Assembly: GCA_963932465.1 (NCBI GenBank)
Contig: OZ010788.1
Span: 669,126,484-669,190,483 of the forward strand
Direction of reading: 5' to 3'
From: Maratus speciosus
Taxonomy: Eukaryota > Arthropoda > Arachnida > Araneae > Salticidae
Length of the DNA: 64,000 nucleotides
Position numbers and translations under genes: made by a program. The notes below the pieces were generated by a model. That model was not told the origin of the DNA and ran no database searches. It saw only the letters and a program-made list of their open reading frames with translations. This document shows, in pieces, positions 11,788 through 23,235 of this stretch; the stretch's first letter is position 1; every line of letters starts with the position of its first letter.

Positions 11788-13530
11788 CCCTATGCTATAG
11801 TAAGAACCTTGTAGTACACTTGAGTGATGTATACTCATTTCAATGTGTTTAAAATAGTGGCATATCATTAAAATGGATTGTAAACGATTTTTTCCCCCAT
11901 AGACGATAATGTAATGGATTTCTCTAGAGTGTTCCTGCAAATGACCCGAAATATCTATCGATTTCATGGCAATCGGATTCTATTTACACGAGTTAAAGCA
12001 CGAGCAGATAAACCGAATTCATAAACACTTTTCAACTGTGTGGTAAAGTGTCAAAAACAAATGCCAAGAAAAAAAAAAAAAAAAAAAAAAAAAAAGCAAT
12101 TTAAGAAGTTACAACGACCATTTGGAAAATGATTTTTTCAAAAGACTAAAATTTAAGACACAAAAAATCGCACGGAGTTGATCCTACATTACGTACGCCA
12201 TAAATTAAACATTAATAGTGTTATTACACGTAAAAATTGCAAGCGACAAAAATCGCCTGCGAATCGTCAGATTTCCTGAAACTTACGTATTATCCAAGCA
12301 TTTCATTGGCTTTTCGGGAAAAGGCTTTGTCATCGTCAGATTTCCAAGAAATCTGACGACCCATTTTAAACGAAATTTCTTTTCTTAAACTTCTAAACAT
12401 CCCACACTATTACTTTTTTACACCGTCGTATAGAGAAAAAAAATGTACTTTTAAATGCAATTTGTTTGAAAGCTGTATCTCAATTTGTTTCAGAGTAATT
12501 AATTTTTTTGTAGTTTTTATTACTTTTTTTGTCATAGTGGCAACAGTAGTATCCATCTCTGTTGAAAGTAAAGGGAAATACAGATTACTGTATAGACCAA
12601 TCTGAAAACGAATAAAATGCGGATTAAACCAATAAAAAACTTCAGATATGTTTTTGATTTCCTACCCTGACGAGGACAATAACCATTTTTTTCCAAATGG
12701 TTAATAACAAGGGAGAAAAATCATGTGTCAAGAATAGATTATGAAACACTCTCCAACAGATTTAGAATTATGTAACAAAACGGCACCGTTTAAAAAATCA
12801 AAATATTACGTCTCATTCAACCCTTTGGAAACGCATAATACATTTCAAAACCCTTTTTCAGCTGTTCCAATCTACAATCATAAAATGATCCGAATTTTTT
12901 CAGCAGCCCTGTATAGGATATATAGATTTGTATCTGTTAACTACAAGCATGCAAAAATTTAATTCACTTAAGAAATACATGTACTTCAGTTGAAAATGCC
13001 CCTTCAGCAATTTCATCTAATAAGTGATTACTTTTGTGCAGCCTTCTATAGGAAGTATAGAATTTGTATATAACGAGTATAACATGTAAAAAATTAATTA
13101 AATTTAAAAGCGCATAAATTTTAAACCGCACACTCCAGCCATTACGACTCAAAGACAGTATTGCAGCCGATTTTTTTGTGTGTCCCTGTAAATGAATAAA
13201 AAATGCTACGAATGCCCATTCTAACGTGATCGTAGTGAAATTCACTGATTTATATCAGTTTCAATACACTTGAAATAACATAATGCCATTAAAATACTCT
13301 GCAAACGATTTTTCCCCCATACACCATAATGTAATGGAATACTTTTGAGTGCCCCTGTAAATGAACTATTAATCCTACCCACTTCCTATGCAATACCAAA
13401 CATGCTTTGGTGATCCTCAATAACCCTTATCAATTGCATGAAAATCCCAGTATTTTTACGGGAGTTAGAGCGTTTACAGACGGACAGACCAACCGAATGA
13501 ATAAACACTTTCAACTTTGTTGGAGAGTGT
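11788..13530 (+). repeat. repeat R1 block, part 2
   Basis: Continues R1 after the hAT-like insertion. Hallmark copies lie near 11925, 12907, 13040, 13183 and 13348, and terminal-type blocks (CAGACGGACAGACC then a TTTCAACTTTGTTGGAGAGTG motif) end near 12050 and 13530. A poly-A of about 28 bp sits at 12068-12095. Around 12230-12370 a short inverted pair occurs (CGTCAGATTTCC / GGAAATCTGACG). No gene was found; small frames at 12741-13245 are repeat by-products. Confidence 0.5.
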
Positions 13531-13639
13531 TAAAAACGAGTATATATAATATTGCAATAGCCATTTTTACAATTTAGAAAAATAACACAACTGCCTATCA
13601 GCATCTAATCACGATTATTTATCGAAGAATAAAATAAAG

Positions 13640-14020
13640 TTTACGCAATCAGAAATTGAATAAGTGTATTTTCCTTTTCTATAATAGGATTTGAAATATT
13701 ACAAAATTACATTCAGAAGCTAAGAAAATCTAATGAAGTCATCCAACCTAAAAATATTTTGAAATGAAATACAGACTTTTATTTTATTTTTTTACTGTAC
13801 AAACATATTTTCCACTAGAAAAGGAAATAGAAAAAATACAACATAAATAAGAAACAATAAGTAAATATAAGCTAAAAATACTTAACTCTAGCAGCGGAAA
13901 AGAAATATTACATGAGATAAAAATATCGCTTGATGTAATAAATAGCGAAAAATGCTTTTAAAGTGCTTCAAATTTTCTTTAGCAGGTAATCAATCGTTCA
14001 GAAATATAAACAATTTTTTT
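13640..14020 (+). repeat. dispersed repeat R2, copy 3
   Basis: Contains GGATTTGAAATATTACAAAA near 13687, then the same ordered blocks as at 4.8 and 8.3 kb, ending with CAATCGTTCAGAAATATAAA near 13988. Two of the three R2 copies lie next to R1 blocks, which suggests a larger ancestral element, but this is inference. Confidence 0.55.
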
Positions 14021-14295
14021 CTTTCAATCAATGACTTAAACGGTCTGTTATTATCTTACATTTTTTCAAAGACACTTGCAAAAGAAAAAATATTTCTAAA
14101 TGTCGTTAAATAGCCGCCCAAACTTTATATACATTATTCTACTTTTTTATTTTATTTGCACCACTATATTTTAAAAGAAATTTATCTTGTATAATTTGTA
14201 TCTTGTATTGCTTAATCTTATGATACTTCGCACGTGACATGAGGACCAACATTCCTTTCACGAATTTTACTCGGTAGGCACGAAAATTTTTTTAA

Positions 14296-14490
14296 CCCGT
14301 TCGGCACTATGGGTGCATATCGTGCATACCCTCAAAAAGTGCTTAAAATGCTTGAGGGATACCAGTAAAAAGAAAAGTAAAATTGATTTTATTTAATTAT
14401 GACATTTTCAGGATTTATAAAGTCAAATAATTAACAAAAAATGGTGCCAAACGAATAAAATTTGCGTAAAAGATGCCGATCCTGAACGGG
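14296..14490. mobile_element. 195-bp TTAA-flanked MITE
   Basis: TTAA flanks both ends (14292-14295 and 14491-14494). The ends are CCCGTTCGGCACTATG and, reverse-complemented on the right, CCCGTTCAGGATCGGC. TTAA specificity points to piggyBac- or Kolobok-type mobilisation. The inside is AT-rich and shares blocks with 2224-2413. Non-coding. Confidence 0.8.
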
Positions 14491-14861
14491 TTAAGAAAAA
14501 CTTTTACTTGTATTTTGACAACATACACAACAAAAATATTCTACAAAATTTATTTCATATACTGGTGACATATATAGTATAAAATATATAAAATATAGTG
14601 GTGAGAATAAAATATAAAAATCGAATCATGTATCCGATAAGGCTTAAAAACTGGCCTTGCATCTCCTGTAAGGTTCACTTGTGCTGACAATTTTTTCTTC
14701 TGTTGCACATCTGCAATATAAGTAAAAACTACTGTCGTGTGGCTGCTTCACGCTAAAATAATGCAAATTAGTAAATACTTTAATAAGTATGTCTCCAAAT
14801 ACTCTTTGCCTATACGTATGTCTTTTATATAATTATTTATTTTATAAAACTTAACCGTTAA

Positions 14862-15099
14862 CCCTTTAATTCCTATGATAGAATACGTTCTAGAAATTAC
14901 GTAGTTCAGAGAATCTGACATTACGCCAGAAAGTTTCAACGGTTCATTTCGCTTTATTTTAAAACGGAATGTCTGTTATTAATTAAAGCAAATATTGCTA
15001 TTTTAATTTTCTGGTGTGAATTAGGTATAAACGAATAAAACAATCTGTTAAATTCAAAACACTGTTGTTTGCATATATGCAAAGCTGCGCACTAAAGGG
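14862..15099. mobile_element. 238-bp TTAA-flanked MITE with CCCTTTA ends
   Basis: TTAA at 14858-14861 and 15100-15103. The ends read CCCTTTAATTCC and, on the other strand, CCCTTTAGTGCG. The same CCCTTTA start is seen at 19010 and at the end of the decayed piggyBac at 53280, so one piggyBac family may have mobilised all of them (inference). No coding sequence; a 63-codon reverse frame overlapping it at 14748-14939 is not credible. Confidence 0.75.
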
Positions 15100-15103
15100 T
15101 TAA

Positions 15104-15925
15104 AAATGACTTTGTAAATGTGCCAAAAAATTTCACATTGTTGAGCGACAATTTTATTTTATTTAATTTGAGAACCGCCCTGAAGAAATAAAATACTTTC
15201 CCTTGGATGTAGTGGTACTCAAATATCAAAGACTGACAGCTATAAAGATAAAATAAACACATCATATCGCATCGGTCTTGGAAAGAAATTCCAATAAGTA
15301 TTTTCTTTTACGCCCACTTGATTATTGGACAGATTTATTGAAAATAATTGCCATTGTTAAATGCATTTTTTTTAATCGAAAAATAGTAAAAAAGCTGTGT
15401 ACTTGAAACTGAAAAGATTTAATGTGATGTAACACTTTGAAACATAAGGGGAAAAAAAAAAAAACCTCTTCAAGGAAAATTTCCTTTGTTATTTAAAAAT
15501 AAATGAAGTGTAATGTTTCATTTTATTGGCACCGTTTAGTGGAAATAAATCGACAATTTTCTCCGTAAAAGCTCTGTCTGCAACGGAAGAGTCATTTAGC
15601 TGGCATTTGTTTCATTTTAGTTTTCGGGTGTTTTAGTCAGTCAATAAATCAATCAGAGTCAATCAATCGGTTTGTGCTCTTACTTTATTGCAGTCAAATA
15701 ACAATTATTTTGTTATTATCACACGCTATTAACTCAAGTATGTAAAGATCGAATTTGTAGCTGACTTTTCACTTTTTTTTTTGGGGGGGGGGGGGTAGAG
15801 TTCTAGAAATCAGGTACCATTGTGTATAGCCGATCATAATATTTTGATATTTCCATAACCTAATAAAATTAATAGATTAATTTTCATTAACTCTCGATTG
15901 TACTTTACTGATATAATTTAGAAAT
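15104..15925. other. AT-rich DNA with one family S unit and a G13 run
   Basis: Positions about 15605-15720 resemble the ~100-bp satellite S seen at 19.9-27.2 kb (TTCATTTTAGTTTTCGGGTG, then AATAAATCAATCAGAGTCAA). A run of 13 G lies at 15783-15795. No gene. Confidence 0.5.
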
Positions 15926-16869
15926 ACTAGGGGGGCTCGGCCCCCTACGAGCTACGCTCGCCAACCCCCGTCCAGACACCGCAGACTCTAAATGCACGCT
16001 AATTTGACCGGCTTTAAAAAGATTTTGAAAGATAGAATTATAATTTAAAAAATAGTGGCGATCTCCATATAAACGGTTTTCTATTCATTTCTCTTTGATT
16101 GGGGAATTTTAACGCCAAATCCGCTACGGTACTATTTGATTATCCAGTCGACCAATTTCACCAAATTATACAAATTGACATAATTTTTATTTTAAATAAC
16201 GAAATAACAAATAAATTTGTACTACATTAATAAAAATACAAATAAAACGTCGAAATCAAAATAACTTGATGACGTGGACACGTGTAACAACATTCCCAAA
16301 TAATCTAAAATAAAAGGAATTAAGTAAACAGAGTCTTTGTCTCCTGGTATTTTTTAACAAAGCGAAAAGAAAGTTCTTTTAAATGAGACATTTTAAATTA
16401 ATCGTTTTTAATCTGACGTAATTTTGACCAAGCTATTCTTTCTCTTTTAAATATTCGCGTGAAAATACTTTTGTTAGAAATGAAATATTATTTGCGCTTT
16501 CCTAAAAAAATAGTTGAAAAGATCCTCTCAAAATATCAGATAAATGTGTAGCACAATTTCTAAATTTAAACTGTTTTGCAATATTATTGTGCAATATTAC
16601 GTAAATATGACGTAATTTCTCCTATTTAAGACATCTAACGCACGTTAATGAATTTATTATTTTACAATATCATTTCTCTTTTAAAATTCACGTGTATAGT
16701 TTTTATGACGTAATTTTCAATAAGTTCCTGCTTTTTATACGCAATTATTTAATTTTAATTTGAAAGTATATTTCTATTTATAATAGTCACGTGTAAATAA
16801 ATTTTTAATTTGAAGCAAACAGTGTTTCCGTTCCTTATACAGTTGGCAACAGGTTAAATTAGTACAATC

Positions 16870-17286
16870 TCTCTATTCTAAGAGAAAGTAACTACCGCTG
16901 TCACCGCCGCCGCCGGTTTTGAATTTTTTGTGACCGGAGGTCTTTCTTCGTTAATATTAAGAAAAATAATGCATACAAAAATATGAAAATCGGTAGTATT
17001 ATACAGAAATGTTTGATAAACACGCTGATGCAGACAGTTTTCAAATAGAAGAATTATTTTAAGAGATATTTAATGCTAAAGTTGAACAAAATCGTTCCAC
17101 TAAAAAATTTTTATAGGGGCAAAAACTATTGATGGGAATTTAATCATTTTTAGATCATTTTATATGTTTGAAGTTCCCGGTGTGCAGATTCTATTTCTTT
17201 TTTTAATTTGGCTAATTTTTTGAGGTTTTATTTCTATTTTAAATTCAAATTTTCAGCATTTCTAGAGATATTTTTTACAGATTTTA
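16870..17286 (+). repeat. segment B of the composite
   Basis: About 415 bp, from GTAACTACCGCTGTCACC to a TTTCAGCATTTCTAGAGA block and TTTTAGAAA. It is repeated in inverse orientation at 18492-18911 with roughly 85-90% identity by eye. The GCC-rich stretch at 16905-16917 is the most GC-rich spot of the region. Non-coding. Confidence 0.75.
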
Positions 17287-18491
17287 GAAAGTGATATTAA
17301 TTTAAACTGTTGCCAACTGTATAAACAGCGGAAACAATAATGTTTGCTTCAAAAGAAAAAAATATATATTTATACGTGTAATAAATTAAAAATTTATTTA
17401 CACGTGACTATTATGAATAGAAAAAAAACATTTGGAATTGGAATTAAATAATTATGTACAAAAAGCAGGATTTTATTAAAAATTACGTCGTAAAAACTAT
17501 AATTACACGTGAATTTTAAGAGAGAAAGGAATTTGTAAAATAATAAATTAATTAACATGCGTTAGAAGTCTTAAATAGGAGGAATTACGTCATATTTACG
17601 TCACATTACAGTTATTACATAAAATGAACACAAAATAATATTGCAAAACGGTTTAAATTTAGAAATTGCGCTAGACATTTATTTGATATTTTGAGAGGAT
17701 ACTTTTCAACTATTTTTGTTAGGAAAGCGCAAATAATATTACATTTCTAACACAAGTATTTTCACGTGAATATTAAAAAGAGAAAGAATAGTTTGGTCAA
17801 AATTACGTCAGATTAAAAACGATTAATTAAAAATGTCCTATTTAAAAGGACTTTCTTTTCGCTTTGTTAAAAAATAGCGGGAGACAAAGATTCTGTTTAC
17901 TTAATTCCTTTTATATTAGCTTATTCTGAAATGTTTATCTTATTTTACTAAATCAAAGACGAAAACAGCGATTGACATATGTATTTTTGGTACTACTTAG
18001 TTATCCCGTCAACCAAAAATCTATCATTCGCCAAACTATAAGATTAAATGCCAATAATGGTAGATCGTAAATGTCACATTAACTTGACTTTAAGCAAGTT
18101 ACACGTGTCGACGTCATCAAGTTATTTTTATTTCGACGTTTTATTTGTATTTTTATTAATGTTGCACTAATTTATTTGCTCTTTCGTTATTTAAAATAAA
18201 AATGATGTCAATTTGTATAATTTGGCGAGTACTTTGGCGATTTATATAATTTGGCGAAATTGGTCGAAGGGTTAATCAAGTAGTACAGCAGCGGATCTGG
18301 CCTTAAAATTCCCCAGTCAAAGTGAAATGAATAGAAATCCGTTTATAGGGAGATCGCCATTGTTTTTTAAATTATAATTCAATCTTCCGAAATCTTTTTA
18401 AAGCCGATCAAATTAGCGTACTTCTAGAGTCTGCGGTGTCTGAACGGGGGTTGACGAGCGTAGCTCGTTGGGGGCAGAGCCCCCTAGTTTT

Positions 18492-18911
18492 CTAAAATAA
18501 ATAAAAAATATCTCTCGAAATGCTGAAAATTTGAATTTAAAATGGAAATAAAACTTCGAAAAATGAGTCAAGTTAAAAAAATAAATGAATTTTGCACACC
18601 GGGAAATTATAACGTATAAAATGATCTAAAAATTAGTAAATTCCGATGTATCGTTTTTGCTCCTATAAAACTTTTTTAGTGGAACGACTTTGTCCAACTT
18701 TAGCATTAAATATCTCTTAAAATAATTCTTCGATTTGAAAACTGTCTGCATCAGCGTGTTTATCAAACATTTCTGTATAATACTACCGATTTCCATATTT
18801 TTGTATGCATTATTTTTCTTAATATTAACGAAGAATGACCTCCGGTCACAAAAAATTCAAAACCGGCGGCGGCGGCGACAGCGGTAGTTACTTTTTTTTA
18901 GAATAGAGAGA
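18492..18911 (-). repeat. segment B' (inverted copy of B)
   Basis: Reads in reverse what B reads forward. It follows A' directly after CCCCCTAGTTTTCTAAA, whereas B precedes A'. The relative order of the two modules is therefore different in the two halves, which is the odd feature of this locus. Confidence 0.75.
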
Positions 18912-19009
18912 CAATATAGACAATTATAGATACGCCTTTTTTGCAAAAATGTAAAATAATATTTGCAGTAATATAGAATTACTTTAGTTTTCCCATTGGT
19001 ATATCTTAA

Positions 19010-19678
19010 CCCTTTATCTGAAAGCGGTATTTATAGGTACCATTAAAATAACTTGTATAAAATGTACATCAATTAGTTTTAATACAGTTTAGAATGAGTT
19101 ATAGATACATTACTTTGACTTGTTCCAAAAGCATTATTGGTTACAGAAAACAAAAATATTTTTAAAAAGAGGATTTCTTTTGCCTTTGAATCTTTTCAGC
19201 TTTCTTGACGTTGTGTGGGGGGGGGGGGGGATTTTCAATTCGGAAATTCTCCTATATTTCTATTATAAGAACATTATATTTGTACATTTCCTACTTCTAC
19301 AAAATACTAAGAAAAATATTTCAAATAAAAGATTTGAGTGGGGTTATAAGTATTGCACAAAATCCCCTTCAATTTATATTTAATTAATCCTTCTAAATCC
19401 TCCAATCCTTCTAAAATTGTTCAAAAAATTATTACCTGATTATGCAAATCTTCTAATGCAGTCTAACCCTTTGAGGGGCAAGTAATTGCGTTACTGTAAT
19501 GTCGAATTCACACCGGAATCTTTAAAAAATTTTATTGCAAAATAATTAAAAAGTTAGAAAAGTAAAATTTAACAACATTTTTCTATTGCAAATCTTCATT
19601 AATCGAAGTGTGATATAATGTATCCCACCACCCCTCAAGGGGTTAAACAATTCACGAAAAAATCCAGCACATAAAGGG
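19010..19678. mobile_element. 669-bp TTAA-flanked element with a nested TTAA MITE
   Basis: TTAA at 19006-19009 and 19679-19682. The ends read CCCTTTATCTGAAAG and, reverse-complemented on the right, CCCTTTATGTGCTGG. A second, smaller MITE is nested at 19467-19642. A run of 14 G sits at 19217-19230; the 87- and 60-codon frames across it depend on that homopolymer and are not genes. Confidence 0.7.
19467..19642. mobile_element. 176-bp TTAA MITE, sister of 39722-39921
   Basis: Ends CCCTTTGAGGGGCAAG and, on the other strand, CCCCTTGAGGGGTGG. The right flank is TTAA (19643-19646) and the left is CTAA (19463-19466), one substitution away. The interior aligns with 39722-39921 (AAAGTTAGAAAAGTAAAATT and neighbours). 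Nested inside 19010-19678. Confidence 0.75.
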
Positions 19679-20100
19679 TTAAAACAAATTGCAAAAATGT
19701 AAATTCTTTAATAACAATGAAAATGAATTGTTGAATTATTAAATTTGCAATGTTTCGTTTTTACATGGGAATTCACCATACAGAAAAGGTGAATTTTCAG
19801 TTATAAGACAGATTTTAAATTCGGCATTTTTCTCCTCTTAAATACTCCAATAAAAGCCTCTTTTAAAATAGATTTTTTTACATTTATATATCAATTTCGT
19901 ACTTAAATATTTTTTAGTCAGCAAATAAACTAAACAGTCAGTAAAACGAGTCAATATTTATGCATAATTCCAATCATTCATCAATTAGTTATTCTATTTC
20001 ATTTTATTAATAATTTCCGAATTTTGTTTTAGTCGGTAAATAAATCATGCATAATTACAGGCACCCAACAACCTGACTGTAATGAATTGATAATTTCCGA

Positions 20101-20354
20101 CTGAGCGAAAAACGTCCAGGCCTGGAATCTAACCCAGATCCTTGGCTTACCGGGCCAATGCTCCACTGTTTTTAAGCTAACTGGGCCGACAACCGGTGAG
20201 CATATTTTGCTCAGATAACCTTATTGGTTAACCTTATCTGAGTGAAATATGTTCACCGGTTGTCGGCCCAGCTAGCTTGAAAACGGTAGATCATTGGTCC
20301 TGTAATCCAAGTATCTGGGTTCGATTCCCTCCATGGACCTTTTTTCGCTCAGTG
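20101..20354. repeat. palindrome with tRNA-like sequence in each arm
   Basis: Arms of about 120 bp (20101-20220 and 20232-20354) are inverted copies at roughly 80% identity, separated by a small AT-rich centre. The outer ends are CTGAGCGAAAAA. Each arm holds a tRNA-like stretch, better preserved in the right arm. The hairpin sits inside array S. It is either a foldback element or two SINE copies joined head to head. Confidence 0.75.
20262..20338 (+). pseudogene. tRNA-like sequence, Thr(TGT)-like, right arm
   Basis: Box-A-like AGCTAGCTTG and GGTAGA lead into an anticodon stem TTGG/CCAA with TGT in the loop. Box B is GGGTTCGATTCCC. The overall layout resembles tRNA-Thr. The D arm is distorted and the acceptor and T stems pair poorly, so it is unlikely to be a functional tRNA. 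The left arm carries a more decayed inverse copy (about 20115-20190). Confidence 0.5.
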
Positions 20355-20526
20355 GAAAACCTTCAATTCGTATGATAACTTGTGTTAAAATAATAACTTG
20401 ACTGTTATTCTATTTCATTTCGAGTGAGTCAGTCGATCAGTCTGTGTTTATGCCTGCAGTCATCCAACAATTAGCATGCGATTCTATTTCATTTTAATTT
20501 CTGAATCTTGCTTTTGTCTGTAAATA

Positions 20527-21094
20527 CAGGGTCATTGAAAAATAATGCCTAGATTTAAAAAAAAATCATAACATCGAAACCTTTTGTTAATAGAGTAATT
20601 CTTTCACTACACGATAACTGGTGAACGCTAGTTTGGTTTTAGTTCACCAGAATTCGTTTGCGTGTCTGTGTTATGCGCGGATTAGTTGCGCAGTCGTCAA
20701 GGTCAGCCGGCGCGCCAGACTGCAGCTGCTCAGTACAACGTTGACCGTGCAACAAAAAGCACAGTACGATGTTGACTGTGCAACAAAAAGCACAGTCCGA
20801 TGTTGACCGTGCAACAAAAAGCACAGTGCTTGATTTGGTATGTGGAGTCACAATCAATAGTCAGTGTACAGCGGCTTTTTCGGAGAACTTATCCAGATCA
20901 AACTGCTCCTGGTGCTCACATTGCACACATTTGCTCCTGGTGCACACCGAAGGGTGCTCACATTGAAACATACTAAGGTACGAAAAAAAAAATATTTTTT
21001 GCCGCACATTATAAGACTAAAACCAATAAATTACCTTTCATAGTTTTTTTGTGACAGTTATTTAAAATCTAGGCATTATTTTTCGATGACACTG
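20527..21094. mobile_element. 568-bp TA-flanked MITE (Tc1/mariner-like)
   Basis: The left end CAGGGTCATTGAAAAATAAT and the right end's reverse complement CAGTGTCATCGAAAAATAAT continue as TIRs to about 30 bp (GCCTAGATTT). TA flanks both ends (20525-20526, 21095-21096). The flanks join to a continuous family S unit (GTCTGTAAA/TA/AATC), so insertion into the array is clear. It contains a 31-bp minisatellite. Overlapping small frames on both strands are not genes. Confidence 0.85.
20740..20832 (+). repeat. 31-bp minisatellite, 3 copies
   Basis: The unit starts GTTGACYGTGCAACAAAAAG at 20740, 20771 and 20802 and ends CACAGTNCGAT. Only a few positions differ between units. It lies in the centre of the TA-flanked MITE and generates the frames seen on both strands here. 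Confidence 0.9.
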
Positions 21095-21564
21095 TAAATC
21101 CATCCGAGTCAGTCAGGCGACCAGTTTATTACAGGGTTCGTACGCATCAGGGGATTCAGGGGATTTCAGGTGTTTTAGTACCAGAAATTTTGTAAAGTAC
21201 TGATCGCTATATCTGAAGATAGAATTTTTTATCATTAAATAATTCAAATGTTACTTTACGAAAATTCTGGTAACAGAACGTTGAAGCGTACGAACCTTGT
21301 ATTATTTCACAGTCACCCAATAATTAATTTGTTCGTTTTCGTTTCAGTTTTCGAACGTTGTTTTAGTCTGTAAATAAATCAATCTAGGTTAATTAGTATA
21401 TGTTCATGCATAATTACAGTCATTCAAGTTGTTTGCAGGTCTATACAGGGTGTTTCACTACCAGACCGACAAACTTGCAGGAGGTATAGAGGGTACAGAG
21501 ACAACTCGGAATCACATAGCAATGCAGGGTCGGAAATGCAATCCTAACGAGATAGAGGGGTTGT

Positions 21565-21925
21565 TAGGGTCTGAATCATAGTGATAACAAATTGACATTT
21601 AAAAACCATAAGCTTAAAATAAGTCCTGACTTTCCTGATAACGAAGTTCCCCGAAGTTTTCTGACTACGTACCTTGTTTTTACCACCTACGGTTTTGCAT
21701 TTTCGAGGTAGTAGGGATGTTTTGAAATGGTGCATCTCCGTTGCTACCGCAAACATCCGAAACACGCCCGGCGTATTTCAAAACATCCGAGATTTCAGGT
21801 TACGAATGTTTCATTCACACGAAACATAGGACAACTTCATTATCAGGTAAGTCGAGACTTATTTTAAACTTATGGTCTTTAAATGTCAATTTGCTATCAC
21901 TATGTTTGAGACCCTAAAAACCGCA
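21565..21925. repeat. inverted repeat (~95-bp arms) inside 21446-23188
   Basis: The arms at about 21565-21660 and 21828-21925 share AGTGATARCAAATTGACATT and neighbouring blocks in inverse orientation. The loop is about 165 bp and contains its own partial inverted match around AAAACATCCGA. This may be part of a complex subterminal structure of the element. The 73-codon reverse frame at 21544-21765 falls in it and is not credible. Confidence 0.75.
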
Positions 21926-21940
21926 CCTATGTGTTAGGCA

Positions 21941-23089
21941 CAGGGCTTAATTTCTAACAAAAAAAAAGTACTGAGTCCTAATATTTTGCCCTAATACTAA
22001 TAACCGTAGCGTTCTCCCCTCCCCGCCCTCTCCACCATCACTCTAATCCGCATATTTATTTTTCATACATTATTTGCAAAATTTAAAGCTTTTTTTTTTT
22101 TTTAGCAAAATAAATTTAATATTTCTGCATATACTGTCAATTACTTTTTAGTTATATCCTTCGGAAGAGAAATCTTTACCTAATTTTAATGTTAATCGCA
22201 AGTTTCTACGAGTAAATAAAATAAGGGTTATAATTCGAAAATAGGGTTAAAACAAAAAAGGGATAGTTCGGTAGCTATACATTTTTATGAAAAAATGAAT
22301 GAAATTTACAGAAATTAATACCGATATGCTAAAGAATCAAACAACGTTTTTGAGTTTCCTATAAAAGATGCATATCTTAAGTTATAATCGATTCCTTCCG
22401 TAAAACAACCTTTCGTGATGAGTCCCTGAAAATCAGATTAAATTAAACATTTGACACCGTGATCGGAAAGATTCGATGCTTTTATATAAAAGGGGAAACG
22501 CTGCTCTATTGCACTATAAAAATAACAATACACGAGAATTACATCTACTTAAAAATGACTACTAATTATTTACTACTAAATTTGCAGAGCAGAGCCGCAT
22601 TCATGATGAAAAATAAATAGAAAAATCACTAACTTTTTTTCGTACTCGTACGTAATGAAAGACTAAAAACCTCAAACAAACAATATCTCAAGCTGATGCT
22701 CGTTGACTAAAAATATATATATTCTTTACCGGTTAGATATCTAAATTTTAAAAAAATGATCCAATTAGAAGATATCCTAGTGTCAGAAAAGAAAATCAAA
22801 CTGAAAACAAATTCATTTTTCGTGCTCTTGAGTGGCGCCAATATACATGTCGCCGAAATCAATGCCAGATATAAATCTGCAAATATCAGTAGGATAAACA
22901 AAACACGATTTATGCTTCTTCTATTCTGATCAAAATAGCATTAAAAAAGGGGAATTTTTTGTATAAATCAGTAAATAAAATTTTTAATTTACAGACAGAT
23001 TGAGTTCGAGCGCTTCAGTTTTTCGGAAGCGCTATTGCACTAGGCTTCCGAGCTCTGTATTTATGTTCTCCGGTGCAATTTAAACCTTT
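21941..23089. mobile_element. hAT-like element, sister of 59257-60643, nested
   Basis: Starts CAGGGCTTAATTTCTAA and ends in GTGCAATTTAAACC, matching the ends of the 59.3-60.6 kb element. Internal blocks also match, such as TTCTGATCAAAATAGCATTA and TTTTTCGGAAGCGCTATTGC. The flanking 8-mers GTTAGGCA (21933-21940) and GATAGGCA (23090-23097) agree at 7 of 8, as expected for hAT. No coding frame was recognised. Confidence 0.75.
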
Positions 23090-23235
23090 GATAGGCAGGC
23101 TTGCAATCCTGACCCTGCATAGCTATGTAATTCCAAGTCGCCTCCTACGCCTCCAGCAAGTTTGTCGGTCTGATAGTGAAACACTCTGTATAAATAAATC
23201 AGAGTCAATTAATTAATCATTGTTTATTCATAAAC

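Larger units (their letters stand above)
15930..18911. mobile_element. 3-kb composite of two interleaved inverted repeats (A-B-A'-B')
   Basis: Segment A (about 15930-16862) is inverted as A' (about 17294-18490). Segment B (about 16870-17286) is inverted as B' (about 18492-18911). The order A, B, A', B' means two overlapping inverted repeats rather than one simple palindrome. The outer end of A begins CTAGGGGGGCTCGGCCCCCT and carries a second short hairpin CGAGCTACGCTCG; the matching end of A' lies at 18430-18490. The inner end of A/A' has CAGTTGGCAACA. B/B' carries a CCGCCGCCGCCGG block. A lacks about 200 bp present in A' (17935-18095). No frame over 60 codons. Superfamily unassigned. Confidence 0.8.
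21446..23188. mobile_element. TA-flanked element with ~100-bp TIRs, carrying a nested hAT-like element
   Basis: The left end CAGGGTGTTTCACTACCAGA and the right end's reverse complement CAGAGTGTTTCACTATCAGA continue for about 100 bp (CCGACAAACTTGC, CATAGCNATGCAGGGTC). TATA flanks both sides (21442-21445 and 23189-23192). The interior has a hairpin (21565-21925) and a nested element (21941-23089). No transposase was recognised. Inserted in array S. Confidence 0.8.

Noticed and set aside
15930..18911. Helitron assignment from the CTAG end and GC hairpin
   Set aside because: The CTAG-like end and hairpin are suggestive, but the long inverted arms, lack of a TC start and lack of Rep/helicase remnants do not support it.
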